Origin: Butyrivibrio sp. WCD3002
GTDB lineage: Bacteria; Bacillota; Clostridia; Lachnospirales; Lachnospiraceae
Assembly: GCF_000424265.1 (NCBI RefSeq)
Contig: NZ_AUJO01000012.1
Coordinates: forward strand, 62,001-126,000
Direction: 5' to 3'
Length of the DNA: 64,000 bases
Part shown: piece by piece, positions 41,862 through 50,661 of the stretch
Layout: every line of letters begins with the position of its first letter
Numbering within the stretch: the first letter of the stretch is position 1
Made by a program: the position numbers and the translations under genes
The notes under the pieces: model-generated
Databases searched by the model: none
The model's input: the letters and a program-made list of their open reading frames with translations, nothing else
Told to the model about the DNA's origin: nothing

Positions 41862-41899
41862 GCATAACGCCACTTCGTTTTAAAATTGTAGCACGATTA

Positions 41900-44731
41900 T
41901 CACTTTTTCTTCTTACCAAACAGATAAGCCACAAGGCCGACGAGAGCTGCAGTGCCTGCTATGATGCCGGCCACTGCGCCGCCGCTAAGGCAACCTGCGC
42001 CTTTAGTACCGGCATCACTCTGAGAACTGCTGCCTGCTTCACCAGCAGTAGTTCCTTCCTCCTTGTCGTTGCCCTTATCACCTGTAACAGTGCTATCATC
42101 GCTATTATCAGCAGCAACAATACTGTCGTCTCCCTTAACAAGCACCAGGGCGGAAATGCCATCAACGCTCACACTGCCGCTTACTTTGCCAAGAGACTCA
42201 ACGCCGGCTTTTATGTCTTTTACGCAAACATCCCATTCACCCTCGGGAAGCTCTACTGTGGTCTCTTCAGGATTGGGATTAAACACAAGGAAGATGCCTT
42301 CTGCATTCTCACCTGTAACACCCTTATCAGCGTTATCCATAGAGAAAGCGACTACATTTTTATCAAGTCCCTCTACAGGCACAACGCGCTTTGCAACTTC
42401 GTCAGCGCTTGTGAGTCTTAAAAGACCATGCTCTTTTCTAAAGGCAATAAGTCCCTTATAAAAATCAAGATTAGCCTTGTATTCCGGATCGTCCAAGGTC
42501 TCCCACTTGATGCAGTTTATCTCATCTCCGGAGCTGTAACTGTTTTCATCAAAGGTTCCGTCCTCTTTCACTTTCGTTCTGAGAATCTCTTCACCTGCCT
42601 GCATGAAAGGAATTCCCTCCGCAGTCATATAGAAAGCTGCTGCCAGATTGCTCATCTTAATCCATGAAGCTCTGTCCAAATCCTTCCTTGCAACGGCGAT
42701 TCTGTCAAACAAAGTGTTGTTGTCGTGGCAGGATGTGTACTGCACAATCTGCGTAGGCTCTTTGCTCCAGCTCTCGGCAGCCATAAAGGAAGTAGTCATC
42801 TGGCGCTCTTTTCCCTTTGAACCGGAAGCCCAGCCTGTCTCAGCAGAATTGAAAACGCTACCCTTTAAGCCATCACGAATATTGTCATTAAAATATGCAA
42901 ATCCCGGAGTTCTTCCCGAAGCCTGCTGCGTAGCAAGAACCACATCATCCTTGGTTACATCTGTGTTCATGCTCCAGCCTTCGCCGTAGAAAATCACATC
43001 GGGATGTGTCTTGTGAACCTCAGTCACGATCTCATTTATCGTATCCACATCAAGAAGTCCCACAAGGTCAAATCGGAAGCCGTCGATGTGGTACTCATCT
43101 GCCCAGTAGCGAACAGAATCCACAATATATTTTCTAACCATGGAACGCTCGGAAGCTGTGTCGTTGCCACAGCCTGAACCATTTGAATAAGTGCCGTCAT
43201 CATTTATTCTGGAAAAATATCCCGGAACAAGTCTGTTCACGCAGAAATCTTTTCCGCTGTAAACATGGTTGTAAACAACGTCCATTACTATGGAGAGGCC
43301 GTTATCATGGAGTGCCTTAACCATCTCTTTTGCCTCTGCCACGCGAACCTCGCCGTGATAAGGGTCAGTTGAATAAGAACCCTCAGGTACGTTGAAATTC
43401 ACAGGATCATAGCCCCAGTTGAACTGATCGGAAGTAGGTGAATTCTCATCAACAGAACCAAAATCATAAAAAGGAAGGATGTGCACATGTGTCACGCCAA
43501 GGTCCTTTATATAGTCAATTCCTGTGCTGCTGCCGCCTGCAGTCTTTGTTCCTGTTTTGGAAAAAGCTGTATATTTTCCCGCATCACCGATTCCGCCGGC
43601 CTCGTTAACAGAAAAATCCCTTACATGAAGCTCATAGATAACTGCATCTGTGATGTTCTCTCCTGCGTGGGGATTCTTATCGCTATCCCATCCTTCAGGA
43701 TTTGTGGCTTCAAGATCTACAACCATTGCTCTTTTGCCGTTGACGCCCGTTGTCCTTGCATAAGGGTCGCAGGCCTCTACATTAAGCCCATCGATAACAG
43801 CAGTAAAGGTGTAGTAAGTTCCTGCTTTATCTCCTGAAACCTCGGCTACCCAGGTGCCATTAGCATCTGAAGTCATCTCGATTTTCTCTGTGAGATTATC
43901 CTCCCAGGGATCTCCGGACTCATACAGATTCAGGAAAACTGTCTCAGCTGTAGGTGCCCAAACTCTGAAAGCAGTCTTGTCCTTACTGTAAACAGCGCCA
44001 AGATCATCACCTTCATAGGTGAACTTTTCCTCAAACTCAGGTGTTGAATAAACGATTGGCATGTTGATCTGATACTCCTCATCCTCAAAACCAACTCTAT
44101 AATTCCTGTTAACATCCAGTTCTTCCGAAATAGTCAGATCATAGTAAAACTCACTCTCGGAAGCCTTCTCTTTTAATGCAACTTCAGTAACTTCAATCTC
44201 GCCCTGTCTTCCTATCACATAAAAAGACTTCTCCTGATCGGCATCAAGCTCTCCTGTAAAAAGTACTGTAACCGTATTTTTTCCATCATAATTTGCACTC
44301 TTTAATTTTGTCCCCGTCACAACATCATCTCCATATTCTTTAACTGCGCCTTCTACGCCTGATTCAACGTAGGCATGTACTGTTCCTGATATAACCTCTG
44401 AAATGTCAATGTACTGATCCTGCTCGATGTCTTTCGTCCAGTCCTCTGTCCTGACGATAAAACCGACTCTCGTAGCTCCCGCAGGTACAGTCATGGTCGC
44501 AACCATTTCTCCGTCCTCTTCTTCAAGAGGATAACCTGCTCCTTCGCCGCCATCAGGCCAAAGCCATACATCCCATAGTTCGTAGTCCCCATCCTCCCTA
44601 TGATAATGCAGTTTCAGTGTGACCCCCTCATCCGCTCTTACCTGCATGGATACTCCTAAATCCGACAGGAAAAGCATTGCTGCCATGACAAAAGCCATGA
44701 CAAAAGTGATACCTCTTTTTGCTCTTTTCAC
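41900..44731 (-). CDS. pulA: Membrane-anchored type I pullulanase
   Basis: 943 residues from the GTG at 44731, chosen for GGGAGG 5 nt upstream. A signal peptide comes first, then a CBM41-like starch-binding domain with a WDVWLWPDGG strand, a second beta domain, CBM48 with FRVWAPTAETV, and a GH13_14 catalytic domain. Motifs: FNWGYDPVNFNVPEGSYS (pullulanase signature), MDVVYNHV, GFRFDLVG (nucleophile Asp), FYGEGWS (acid/base Glu) and SCHDNNT. A Ser/Gly-rich linker and a C-terminal TM with KKKK end the protein. It cleaves alpha-1,6 branches of pullulan, starch and glycogen at the cell surface. A LacI-type operator lies upstream. Confidence 0.95.
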   Translation of the reverse strand: MKRAKRGITFVMAFVMAAMLFLSDLGVSMQVRADEGVTLKLHYHREDGDYELWDVWLWPDGGEGAGYPLEEEDGEMVATMTVPAGATRVGFIVRTEDWTKDIEQDQYIDISEVISGTVHAYVESGVEGAVKEYGDDVVTGTKLKSANYDGKNTVTVLFTGELDADQEKSFYVIGRQGEIEVTEVALKEKASESEFYYDLTISEELDVNRNYRVGFEDEEYQINMPIVYSTPEFEEKFTYEGDDLGAVYSKDKTAFRVWAPTAETVFLNLYESGDPWEDNLTEKIEMTSDANGTWVAEVSGDKAGTYYTFTAVIDGLNVEACDPYARTTGVNGKRAMVVDLEATNPEGWDSDKNPHAGENITDAVIYELHVRDFSVNEAGGIGDAGKYTAFSKTGTKTAGGSSTGIDYIKDLGVTHVHILPFYDFGSVDENSPTSDQFNWGYDPVNFNVPEGSYSTDPYHGEVRVAEAKEMVKALHDNGLSIVMDVVYNHVYSGKDFCVNRLVPGYFSRINDDGTYSNGSGCGNDTASERSMVRKYIVDSVRYWADEYHIDGFRFDLVGLLDVDTINEIVTEVHKTHPDVIFYGEGWSMNTDVTKDDVVLATQQASGRTPGFAYFNDNIRDGLKGSVFNSAETGWASGSKGKERQMTTSFMAAESWSKEPTQIVQYTSCHDNNTLFDRIAVARKDLDRASWIKMSNLAAAFYMTAEGIPFMQAGEEILRTKVKEDGTFDENSYSSGDEINCIKWETLDDPEYKANLDFYKGLIAFRKEHGLLRLTSADEVAKRVVPVEGLDKNVVAFSMDNADKGVTGENAEGIFLVFNPNPEETTVELPEGEWDVCVKDIKAGVESLGKVSGSVSVDGISALVLVKGDDSIVAADNSDDSTVTGDKGNDKEEGTTAGEAGSSSQSDAGTKGAGCLSGGAVAGIIAGTAALVGLVAYLFGKKKK

Positions 44732-44763
44732 CTCGACCTCCCAAGTAGTAATTATTTGATTAA

Positions 44764-44775
44764 GAAAACGTTTTC
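44764..44775. promoter_or_regulatory. LacI-family/cre-like operator upstream of the pullulanase gene
   Basis: The perfect 12-bp palindrome GAAAACGTTTTC has the central CG typical of LacI-family operators; it matches most of a CcpA cre and MalR-type sites. It lies 33 nt upstream of the pullulanase start. Repression by a maltose- or catabolite-responsive regulator is inferred. Confidence 0.65.
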
Positions 44776-44817
44776 CATAAGGCAAATTCTACTACATAGG
44801 TTTTTATTCGTAAAGAG

Positions 44818-44847
44818 AAAAATGGTCGCCGGATGGCAACCATTTTT
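44818..44847. terminator. Bidirectional terminator-like hairpin
   Basis: The stem 44818-44830 with 44835-44847 is 13 pairs with one mismatch and has A/T runs on both sides. It lies just after the GNAT remnant on the minus strand. Confidence 0.75.
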
Positions 44848-44860
44848 AAATTGTTTTATT

Positions 44861-45065
44861 CTAATAAAGCTCTTTCAGGAAAAATCTATTCATTGTGGCG
44901 TGAACCACTTCCTCTGGTTTCTCGATTTCGTTGTAGCCGCATTTTTCATAAAGATGAATAGCTACCGTCAGATTATTGTGCATGCTTTTTCAAGTTATCT
45001 CTTATTATCTCTGCAAGAGCCAGGTCATATTCCGGCGTAAGTGTAGTAATCTTCAAGTTTTCCAT
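44861..45065 (-). pseudogene. GNAT acetyltransferase remnant (internal deletion)
   Basis: From an ATG at 45065 about 29 codons match a GNAT N-terminus (MENLKITTLTPEYDLALAEI). A stop follows at once, while in the next frame the sequence continues as a GNAT C-terminus (AIHLYEKCGYNEIEKPEE, then MNRFFLKELY) to a TAG at 44861. The acetyl-CoA-binding middle is missing. This is a decayed gene with an internal deletion and frame change. Confidence 0.8.
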
Positions 45066-45080
45066 TTTTGTTTTGTCCTT

Positions 45081-46967
45081 TTACCACGTGCTAAGATACA
45101 GGCATTCTTCAGATAAAGTGTGGAACACCACTTCCTCCGTGGTTCCATCGTCCCTTGTCAGCGTTCCTATAAGCATCCTGTCAGAATTAAAGCCCTGCTC
45201 AAATTTAAGATTCTTAATCATTCCATCTCTGCAGAAAAATCCTTCTGTCTCCACGACCTGATCCTCACCATCGGCGTTAGGATCTGCATAATAGGGAACA
45301 TCCATAAGCTCTCTGCCGTTCACAGACACGTGAAGTATTTCATCATCAAGTAGGATTGTCACATCTGCAAAATATCCCGCACCTGTAAAGTATTCTCCTG
45401 TTATGGACTGGGTCCAGTAATAGGGCACGTCGCGTTCTTCGCCAAGATTATTGTCTGTTTTTTTACCTGAAGAAGTTTCTGCCACTTTCTTAGTCCAGGT
45501 GTCCGACAGCTTAACAGCAGAAGCGGGAGCACTAACCACGCACCCTTCAGGGAAACTTGGTTCTTTTTCTTCCGGGCCGTAATAATCCGGAATATCACCG
45601 GTGAATACAGCATTCTTTAGACCCTCGCATTTTTTAAATGCTCCTTCTCCTATGCTGCACATATCTTTTCCGAAAGTGACCTTGGTTATAAGAGGGCAGT
45701 CCAAAAATGCATTCTCTCCTACGCTGGTCATTTTTTCAGGGAAAACAAGCTCCCCTGCAATAGAAGAACAGCCGCCGAAAGCATATCTTTTTATATGCTT
45801 GAGATTTTCAGGGAACGCGCTTATAGAAGTGAATCCTTTGCAGTCTCCAAAGCTTCCGCGGCCGATAGACTCAAGCCCTGCAGGAAGCACCAGCTCTCCC
45901 GTAAATCCTGTGGCAGTAAAAGCATCATCGCCGATTACAACAAGCGCTGATGGAAGATGCAACTCCCCTGTCATTCCTTTGCAATACATAAAAGCATTGT
46001 CGTTAATATATTCGAGCCTATCCGGAAGTTTAAGTGAAGTAAATCCCTCACAGCTCTGGAATGCCGACGAATCAATTAATGTCACGGAGTCAGGGATTAC
46101 AAGATCACCTTTTAAATTCTTACAGGTAAGAGCATAAATTCCGATATATTCAAGGCCTTCCGGAAGTGTCAGTGTCCCGTCGAAACCATCATCCACAAAG
46201 GCATGCATGGCAATGGTTTTCACTCCCTCAGGTATCACAAGGTCACCCTTAAAATTCTTACAGCTTGAAAAAGAAGCCGTTTGAATTTCTGTCAGATTTT
46301 TGGAAAGAGTAAGGGTTCCATCGAATCCGCACTCAGCAAAAGCATAGTCGCCAATAAAAGTAACTGAGTCAGGAATTACCAAATCTCCCACCAGATTCTC
46401 GCACCTGTTGAAGGCGCAGCGCTCAATCCTTTCCAGGCCATCCGGAAAGACAATACCACAGTTCAAACCACTCATGCCTTCAAAGGTCTCTACGCCTATG
46501 TTTTTCAATGATTTGGGAATACTGAGCCCGGAGAAACCGGTACACCTTGTAAACGCATAGTCCCCGACAGTTTCAACTCCATCCGGAATCTTCAGTTCAC
46601 CTGTCAGTCCATCGCATCCATAAAAAGCAAACTCACCTATAGACTTAAGGCTTTCCGGCAAAACCAGCTCGCCCTTGAGGCTGCTGTTAGAATAAAAAGC
46701 GAGAGCTGCAACCGACGTTATACCCTCGCCGATCACAAGTTTTTCAATCTTATAATCAGACCACATGAATTTCTCAGGAACCACCATTTCACCGGTTCCC
46801 GAAATAGTCATGGTCTTTTCTTTTTTATCATACTTCCAGGTTATGTTATCGCCGCATGTGCCTTCAGCATTTTTCCCGCCGGCATCACCACCAAAATTTT
46901 TAATACCGCAGCCAAATAGTCCAAAAGCCATAACGACCCCCACGATTAAAAGCAGTGTTTTCTTCAT
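45081..46967 (-). CDS. BspA-like leucine-rich-repeat lipoprotein
   Basis: 628 residues from the ATG at 46967, chosen for GAGGGAAC upstream and a perfect lipoprotein signal (LFGC, Cys20). About 15 LRR_5 repeats of 23-24 residues follow (about 75-470), with patterns such as IPDGVETVGDYAFTRCTG. A C-terminal beta-rich domain has DVPYYADPNADGEDQ. BspA-type proteins are surface-exposed and often bind host or plant polymers or other cells. Stands alone. The ligand is not deducible. Confidence 0.9.
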   Translation of the reverse strand: MKKTLLLIVGVVMAFGLFGCGIKNFGGDAGGKNAEGTCGDNITWKYDKKEKTMTISGTGEMVVPEKFMWSDYKIEKLVIGEGITSVAALAFYSNSSLKGELVLPESLKSIGEFAFYGCDGLTGELKIPDGVETVGDYAFTRCTGFSGLSIPKSLKNIGVETFEGMSGLNCGIVFPDGLERIERCAFNRCENLVGDLVIPDSVTFIGDYAFAECGFDGTLTLSKNLTEIQTASFSSCKNFKGDLVIPEGVKTIAMHAFVDDGFDGTLTLPEGLEYIGIYALTCKNLKGDLVIPDSVTLIDSSAFQSCEGFTSLKLPDRLEYINDNAFMYCKGMTGELHLPSALVVIGDDAFTATGFTGELVLPAGLESIGRGSFGDCKGFTSISAFPENLKHIKRYAFGGCSSIAGELVFPEKMTSVGENAFLDCPLITKVTFGKDMCSIGEGAFKKCEGLKNAVFTGDIPDYYGPEEKEPSFPEGCVVSAPASAVKLSDTWTKKVAETSSGKKTDNNLGEERDVPYYWTQSITGEYFTGAGYFADVTILLDDEILHVSVNGRELMDVPYYADPNADGEDQVVETEGFFCRDGMIKNLKFEQGFNSDRMLIGTLTRDDGTTEEVVFHTLSEECLYLSTW

Positions 46968-47185
46968 GTTCAGTTCCCTCATAAAAAAACGTATATTTAT
47001 ATACTCAAACATGATCAACTATCTGTCTCAATTATCATAACATCAAACCGCAAAGAGATGTTCAAGTCATTTTTCCTTTTTTTAATTTCTTAAAAAAGGG
47101 CCCTGTACTTTTAAAAAAGAAGCAGTATACTACAGAAAACAAAATATGGCTCCCGAAGCGGCGCCGGATTAGGGGGATATTCAAA

Positions 47186-48112
47186 ATGAAAAAAGTAAGT
47201 GAATTTGTTGGAAAGTATATGGCAGTGATTGTTCTTGTGGTTGCTGCACTTGCACTATTTGTGCCGGGATCATGTCTATGGATACAGACATCATGGATCA
47301 ACTACCTTCTGATGGTAGTAATGTTTGGAATGGGTCTTACACTAAAGTTTGAAGACTTCGCAATAGTATTTAAAAGCCCAAAAGACATCATCATCGGCTG
47401 CATTGCTCAGTTTACGATCATGCCTCTTTTGGCATTTGCACTTGGAAAAATATTTGGACTTGAGGCAGGTCTCCTTGCCGGCGTAATCCTGGTTGGAACT
47501 TGTCCCGGCGGAACAGCCAGTAACGTCATGACATACCTTAGCAAAGGTGATGTGGCACTCTCTGTTGGAATGACAAGTGTAAATACGCTGCTTGCTCCTT
47601 TCCTTACGCCTTTCATCACTTATCTTCTGCTGAAAACAACTGTAACTGTGGACATGATAAGCATGTTCGTCTCAATCATCAAAGTGGTCATCGTTCCCAT
47701 AGCTCTGGGTTTTATCATTAACAAATTCTGGGGAAAATATACAGAAAAAGTATCCGAAGTACTGCCACTGATTTCAGTTACAGCCATCACTCTCATCGTA
47801 GCTGCGGTAGTTTCTCATAACTCAGAACGAATTTTGGAAACAGGTGCTATCGTGTTTGTTGTGGTCATCCTTCATAACCTTCTTGGCTATGCTGTTGGCT
47901 TTATCCTTGGAAAAATCCTTGGTCTTCCCATGACAAGGAAAAAAGCTCTCGCCATCGAGATCGGCATGCAGAATTCCGGCCTTGCAACATCCCTTGCAGG
48001 CACAGCCTTCCCTGACCTTGCAATGGCCACAGTTCCCGGCGCTATCTTCTCAGTGTGGCACAATATATCAGGTGCACTACTAGCTAATATTTTTAGAAGA
48101 ATAGAAGAATAA
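47186..48112 (+). CDS. BASS-family sodium-coupled symporter
   Basis: 308 residues, about 9-10 TM segments, bile acid:sodium symporter superfamily. Signature region GTCPGGTASNVMTYLSKGDV and the later EIGMQNSGLATSLAG are characteristic of the bacterial YocS/PanS-like branch. It probably imports a small organic acid with sodium; substrates of this branch include pantoate and other keto acids. Monocistronic, ending at a bidirectional terminator. The upstream region has TATACT near 47128 as a possible -10. Confidence 0.9.
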   Translation: MKKVSEFVGKYMAVIVLVVAALALFVPGSCLWIQTSWINYLLMVVMFGMGLTLKFEDFAIVFKSPKDIIIGCIAQFTIMPLLAFALGKIFGLEAGLLAGVILVGTCPGGTASNVMTYLSKGDVALSVGMTSVNTLLAPFLTPFITYLLLKTTVTVDMISMFVSIIKVVIVPIALGFIINKFWGKYTEKVSEVLPLISVTAITLIVAAVVSHNSERILETGAIVFVVVILHNLLGYAVGFILGKILGLPMTRKKALAIEIGMQNSGLATSLAGTAFPDLAMATVPGAIFSVWHNISGALLANIFRRIEE

Positions 48113-48116
48113 TATT

Positions 48117-48163
48117 AAAAACGGTCAGTGACTGAAATCATTCAAATCACTAACCGTTTATTT
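48117..48163. terminator. Bidirectional terminator between convergent genes
   Basis: A long stem (48118-48131 with 48147-48159, one mismatch) with T-rich tails on both strands serves the BASS gene (plus) and the YccF gene (minus). Confidence 0.8.
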
Positions 48164-48529
48164 TTACTTCTTCACCACTCTAGCGCCAAAGGGAAACAGT
48201 GCAAGTCTCGCGATCTTGAAATACTGCTTACCAAAGGGAATTCCTACGATCGTAATACATAAGACAATACCAATCAAAGCATTTCCAAGTGCCAGCTCAA
48301 GTCCTGAAACGAGCATCCACACTAAATTCAGCAGAAATGACCCTGCTCCACCTTCGTCAACTATCTCTTTCCCAAATGGACAAAGGGAAATCGTTGAAAG
48401 CTTAAAGCACTGTAAACCTATCGGAATTCCTATCACAGTAATGCACCAAAAAATGCCGGCAAGCCACCAGCCAAGTGCACTGAAAAATCCTCCAAACAAT
48501 ATCCATAGCAAATTACCTAGAAACCTCAT
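48164..48529 (-). CDS. YccF-domain membrane protein
   Basis: 121 residues with two copies of the YccF motif: GWWLAGIFWCITVIGIPIGLQCFKL and a second GIVLCITIVGIPFGKQYFKIARLALFPFG-like unit. About four TM segments. Function unknown, widespread inner-membrane protein. The start codon follows a GAGGGTGAGGT site. Confidence 0.92.
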   Translation of the reverse strand: MRFLGNLLWILFGGFFSALGWWLAGIFWCITVIGIPIGLQCFKLSTISLCPFGKEIVDEGGAGSFLLNLVWMLVSGLELALGNALIGIVLCITIVGIPFGKQYFKIARLALFPFGARVVKK

Positions 48530-48634
48530 ACCTCACCCTCCAAGAAAAATATTAGTCTACTGCATAATTATACTGTATTTTGCAAATTATATCTTTCATA
48601 TTTTTTCAACATTAACGCATGAATCAAAATTTCA

Positions 48635-49009
48635 TTGAACATCAAAAAAGGAAAATGCGCAGAGATCGGTGCAAAAGGAATTATAGTAAGTCACCATCAC
48701 GGCCGACTTCCTTATGCTGTTCCTCCGATGATGATCCTGCCCGACATCAAGGAAGCATTAAAAGATAAAGATATGACAATCATTGTAGACTGCGGCATTG
48801 CAAGCGGCGCCGATGTCTACAAAACTCTGGCTCTTGGAGCAGACGCTGCGGCTGTTGGAAGATCAATGATGCCATCCCTTGAAAAAGACGGAGCTCCCGG
48901 AGTCTCAAATTTCCTTACGGAAATCGGAAACGAGCTTCGATACATCATGAGCAACACCGGTTTTGCAAAGGTTTCAGACATCGATGATTCTGCTTTATAC
49001 GAATATTAA
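48635..49009 (+). pseudogene. C-terminal fragment of an FMN-dependent alpha-hydroxy-acid oxidase
   Basis: The 124-codon frame encodes only the last third of a lactate oxidase/LldD-like enzyme: KCAEIGAKGIIVSHHHGR, then IVDCGIASGADVYKTLALGAD and AAVGRSMM, the FMN-phosphate-binding end of the TIM barrel. Homology begins abruptly a few codons after the ATG; the first two thirds (about 210 codons) with the remaining active site are missing from the 105 bp upstream. It cannot be an active enzyme. Confidence 0.85.
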
Positions 49010-49044
49010 AAATATGCGTTAGCAAAATATTTGTTGAAAAATAT

Positions 49045-49080
49045 TGGCAGGTGCTCATTCCCTTTCATGAGCACCTGCCA
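49045..49080. terminator. Perfect 14-bp hairpin between convergent units
   Basis: 49045-49058 pairs perfectly with 49067-49080. AATATTTTT follows on the minus strand and ATAACCATTTCTTTTTT on the plus strand. A second, smaller hairpin at 49116-49138 is followed by TTTT on the plus strand. Confidence 0.75.
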
Positions 49081-49149
49081 TAACCATTTCTTTTTTATAC
49101 CAACAAATTTCTCTGTGATACTTGCACCTCAAGTATCATTTTCCTGCCA

Positions 49150-49725
49150 TTATTTTTCTATAAAATGCTTTGTCTTCTTCATGACTTTCCCAAGTATCTC
49201 GATATTTTCAAGAGTGTCCTTCCCTTCAAGAGAATGATTAACACCTTCATAAAGGTGCATGGGAATCCCCTGTTTCTTTGCCATTTCTACAACTTTTGGC
49301 ACATCGCTCCAGGGATCGTCTGAGCCGATAAATGCTATCGCGTCGATATCCTTTTCCCCATTAAGGACCTCGATAGTCTCTGCCAGCGGCGTGTAAAGCA
49401 CATGTCTTACACCCTTTATCTCACGCTCTTTTTCATATGCAGCCGCTATTACAGTTCCGATACTCTTAGACATAAAAAGAACATCTGCGTATTCATCAAA
49501 AGCTACGCCGCTAAGACTCTCCTTAGCCTGGGCATACATCGCATCAAAGGCTTGTCTCATTTTTTCCTTATCTCCGCGAATGTTCTGAACAGGGCAACTG
49601 TAGCTGATATTTATAACCTCGTCATAACCGGCTTCAGCGGCTGTTTTCCTGCCATAATACAAAAGCGGCTTATCACAGTGATATCCAATTCCCGGGAATA
49701 CCACCAGAAGTTTCTTTTTCTTCAT
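49150..49725 (-). CDS. Alpha/beta-hydrolase-like protein
   Basis: 191 residues. An N-terminal strand LLVVFPGIGYHCDKPLLYYG, a nucleophile-elbow-like FMSKSIGTVIAAAY with Ser, an acid strand IAFIGSDDPWSD, and a terminal His in YEGVNHSLEGK form a small alpha/beta hydrolase core. The substrate is unknown. It may also be a non-catalytic relative, since the elbow reads S-K-S-I-G rather than G-x-S-x-G. Confidence 0.8.
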   Translation of the reverse strand: MKKKKLLVVFPGIGYHCDKPLLYYGRKTAAEAGYDEVINISYSCPVQNIRGDKEKMRQAFDAMYAQAKESLSGVAFDEYADVLFMSKSIGTVIAAAYEKEREIKGVRHVLYTPLAETIEVLNGEKDIDAIAFIGSDDPWSDVPKVVEMAKKQGIPMHLYEGVNHSLEGKDTLENIEILGKVMKKTKHFIEK

Positions 49726-49914
49726 ATTTTTTCCCTTTACTTCTCATTAATCCAGACTGCGAAAGCTTCGTATATCTCTGAAAAACTTTTTCCGTAAACT
49801 GTCTTCATTTACCTATTTCCATCCAAACACCAAGTTTTTGCTCCATCAGTAATTGTAGTATTTAGGCGCGTCAAAATAAAGCCCACTATTTACATTGAGC
49901 AGCGGTACCTCTGA

Positions 49915-50094
49915 CTAGTGCCTATGGAAAAAGGTATCTTCCTCAGCTTCATCCATCTCTTTTCTGAATTCATAGAAATAATCCAAAAGTGACATAATAC
50001 TCATGTACACAAGCATAAAATAAATAAAGTCCCACTTAATGCCGAACTGCCCCAAGAAGCTGGTCATGAAATTGTGAATATAATCCATTAACAT
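49915..50094 (-). CDS. Small membrane protein (59 aa)
   Basis: A short frame with a clear GAGGG ribosome binding site 9 nt before the ATG at 50094. It encodes 59 residues: an amphipathic start, one TM segment (about 22-40, FIYFMLVYMSIMSLLDYF) and an acidic tail ending EEDTFFHRH. Not recognised. It begins just downstream of a large terminator-like hairpin. The stretch 49726-49914 holds nothing recognisable. Confidence 0.55.
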   Translation of the reverse strand: MLMDYIHNFMTSFLGQFGIKWDFIYFMLVYMSIMSLLDYFYEFRKEMDEAEEDTFFHRH

Positions 50095-50144
50095 AGAATT
50101 TTGCCCTCGATTTCATAAGAATTTTTGTAAAAAAAGATAACTAG

Positions 50145-50213
50145 AAAAAGGGAGGATCATTGGCTTTTCCCTCATTTTCCATGTTACAGGAAATTGAGTC
50201 CAATAATCCTCCC
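50145..50213 (-). terminator. Long terminator-like hairpin
   Basis: The outer stem of 14 pairs with one mismatch (50150-50163 with 50200-50213) and an inner stem of 10 (50171-50180 with 50189-50198, one mismatch) are followed on the minus strand by five T. It sits upstream of the 59-residue ORF and downstream of another terminator, so it may be an attenuator or the end of a short RNA. Confidence 0.65.
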
Positions 50214-50262
50214 ACAATACAATTTTTAGTTATTTTTTCACTCAATAAAATTTTCGTTTAAA

Positions 50263-50292
50263 AAATAAGAGCGGTACATTTTCGTACCGCTC
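50263..50292 (-). terminator. Terminator of the 72-residue protein gene
   Basis: A 9-bp perfect stem (50269-50277 with 50284-50292) followed on the minus strand by TTATTTTTT. It overlaps the region just after the stop codon. Confidence 0.85.
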
Positions 50293-50301
50293 CGATGATA
50301 A

Positions 50302-50520
50302 TCATTTCTTAAATAATCCGCCCGCAAGATCCTTGATATCGTTAAGATCGAGTTTTCCATCTGCTACTGCAGCCTGCACCTTCTTGATATCTGACTCCTC
50401 AATATCAATATTCGCTTTCTTGAAAAGCTCCTTGGCCTGAGCCGGATCAGCCTTGGCGATCTGTGCCATTAACTCTTTGTTACCATTAATCTGTTTGAGA
50501 ATTCCTGCTATGTCTGCCAT
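50302..50520 (-). CDS. Small helical hypothetical protein (72 aa)
   Basis: 72 residues, soluble and alpha-helical: KQINGNKELMAQIAKADPAQ, then DLNDIKDLAGGLFKK. The layout faintly recalls Nif11-type leader domains, but no modification genes are near, so I do not assign it. A very strong GGAGGAGG site precedes the ATG at 50520, suggesting high expression, and a terminator follows. Monocistronic. Confidence 0.75.
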   Translation of the reverse strand: MADIAGILKQINGNKELMAQIAKADPAQAKELFKKANIDIEESDIKKVQAAVADGKLDLNDIKDLAGGLFKK

Positions 50521-50661
50521 TTTTGTTCCTCCTCCAACGATGTTTTAATAACGATAAAAATATTATACTACCAATCACATCAGACAAACACTATATTCTT
50601 CCGGGTTCAAGCCTTTTTATTTTTCAAAAATACGATCTCAGTTTCGCCGGAAAGATCATCC

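Noticed and set aside
50302-50520. Nif11-type RiPP precursor
   Set aside because: Only faint similarity, no double-Gly leader end with a Cys-rich core, and no modification or export genes nearby.
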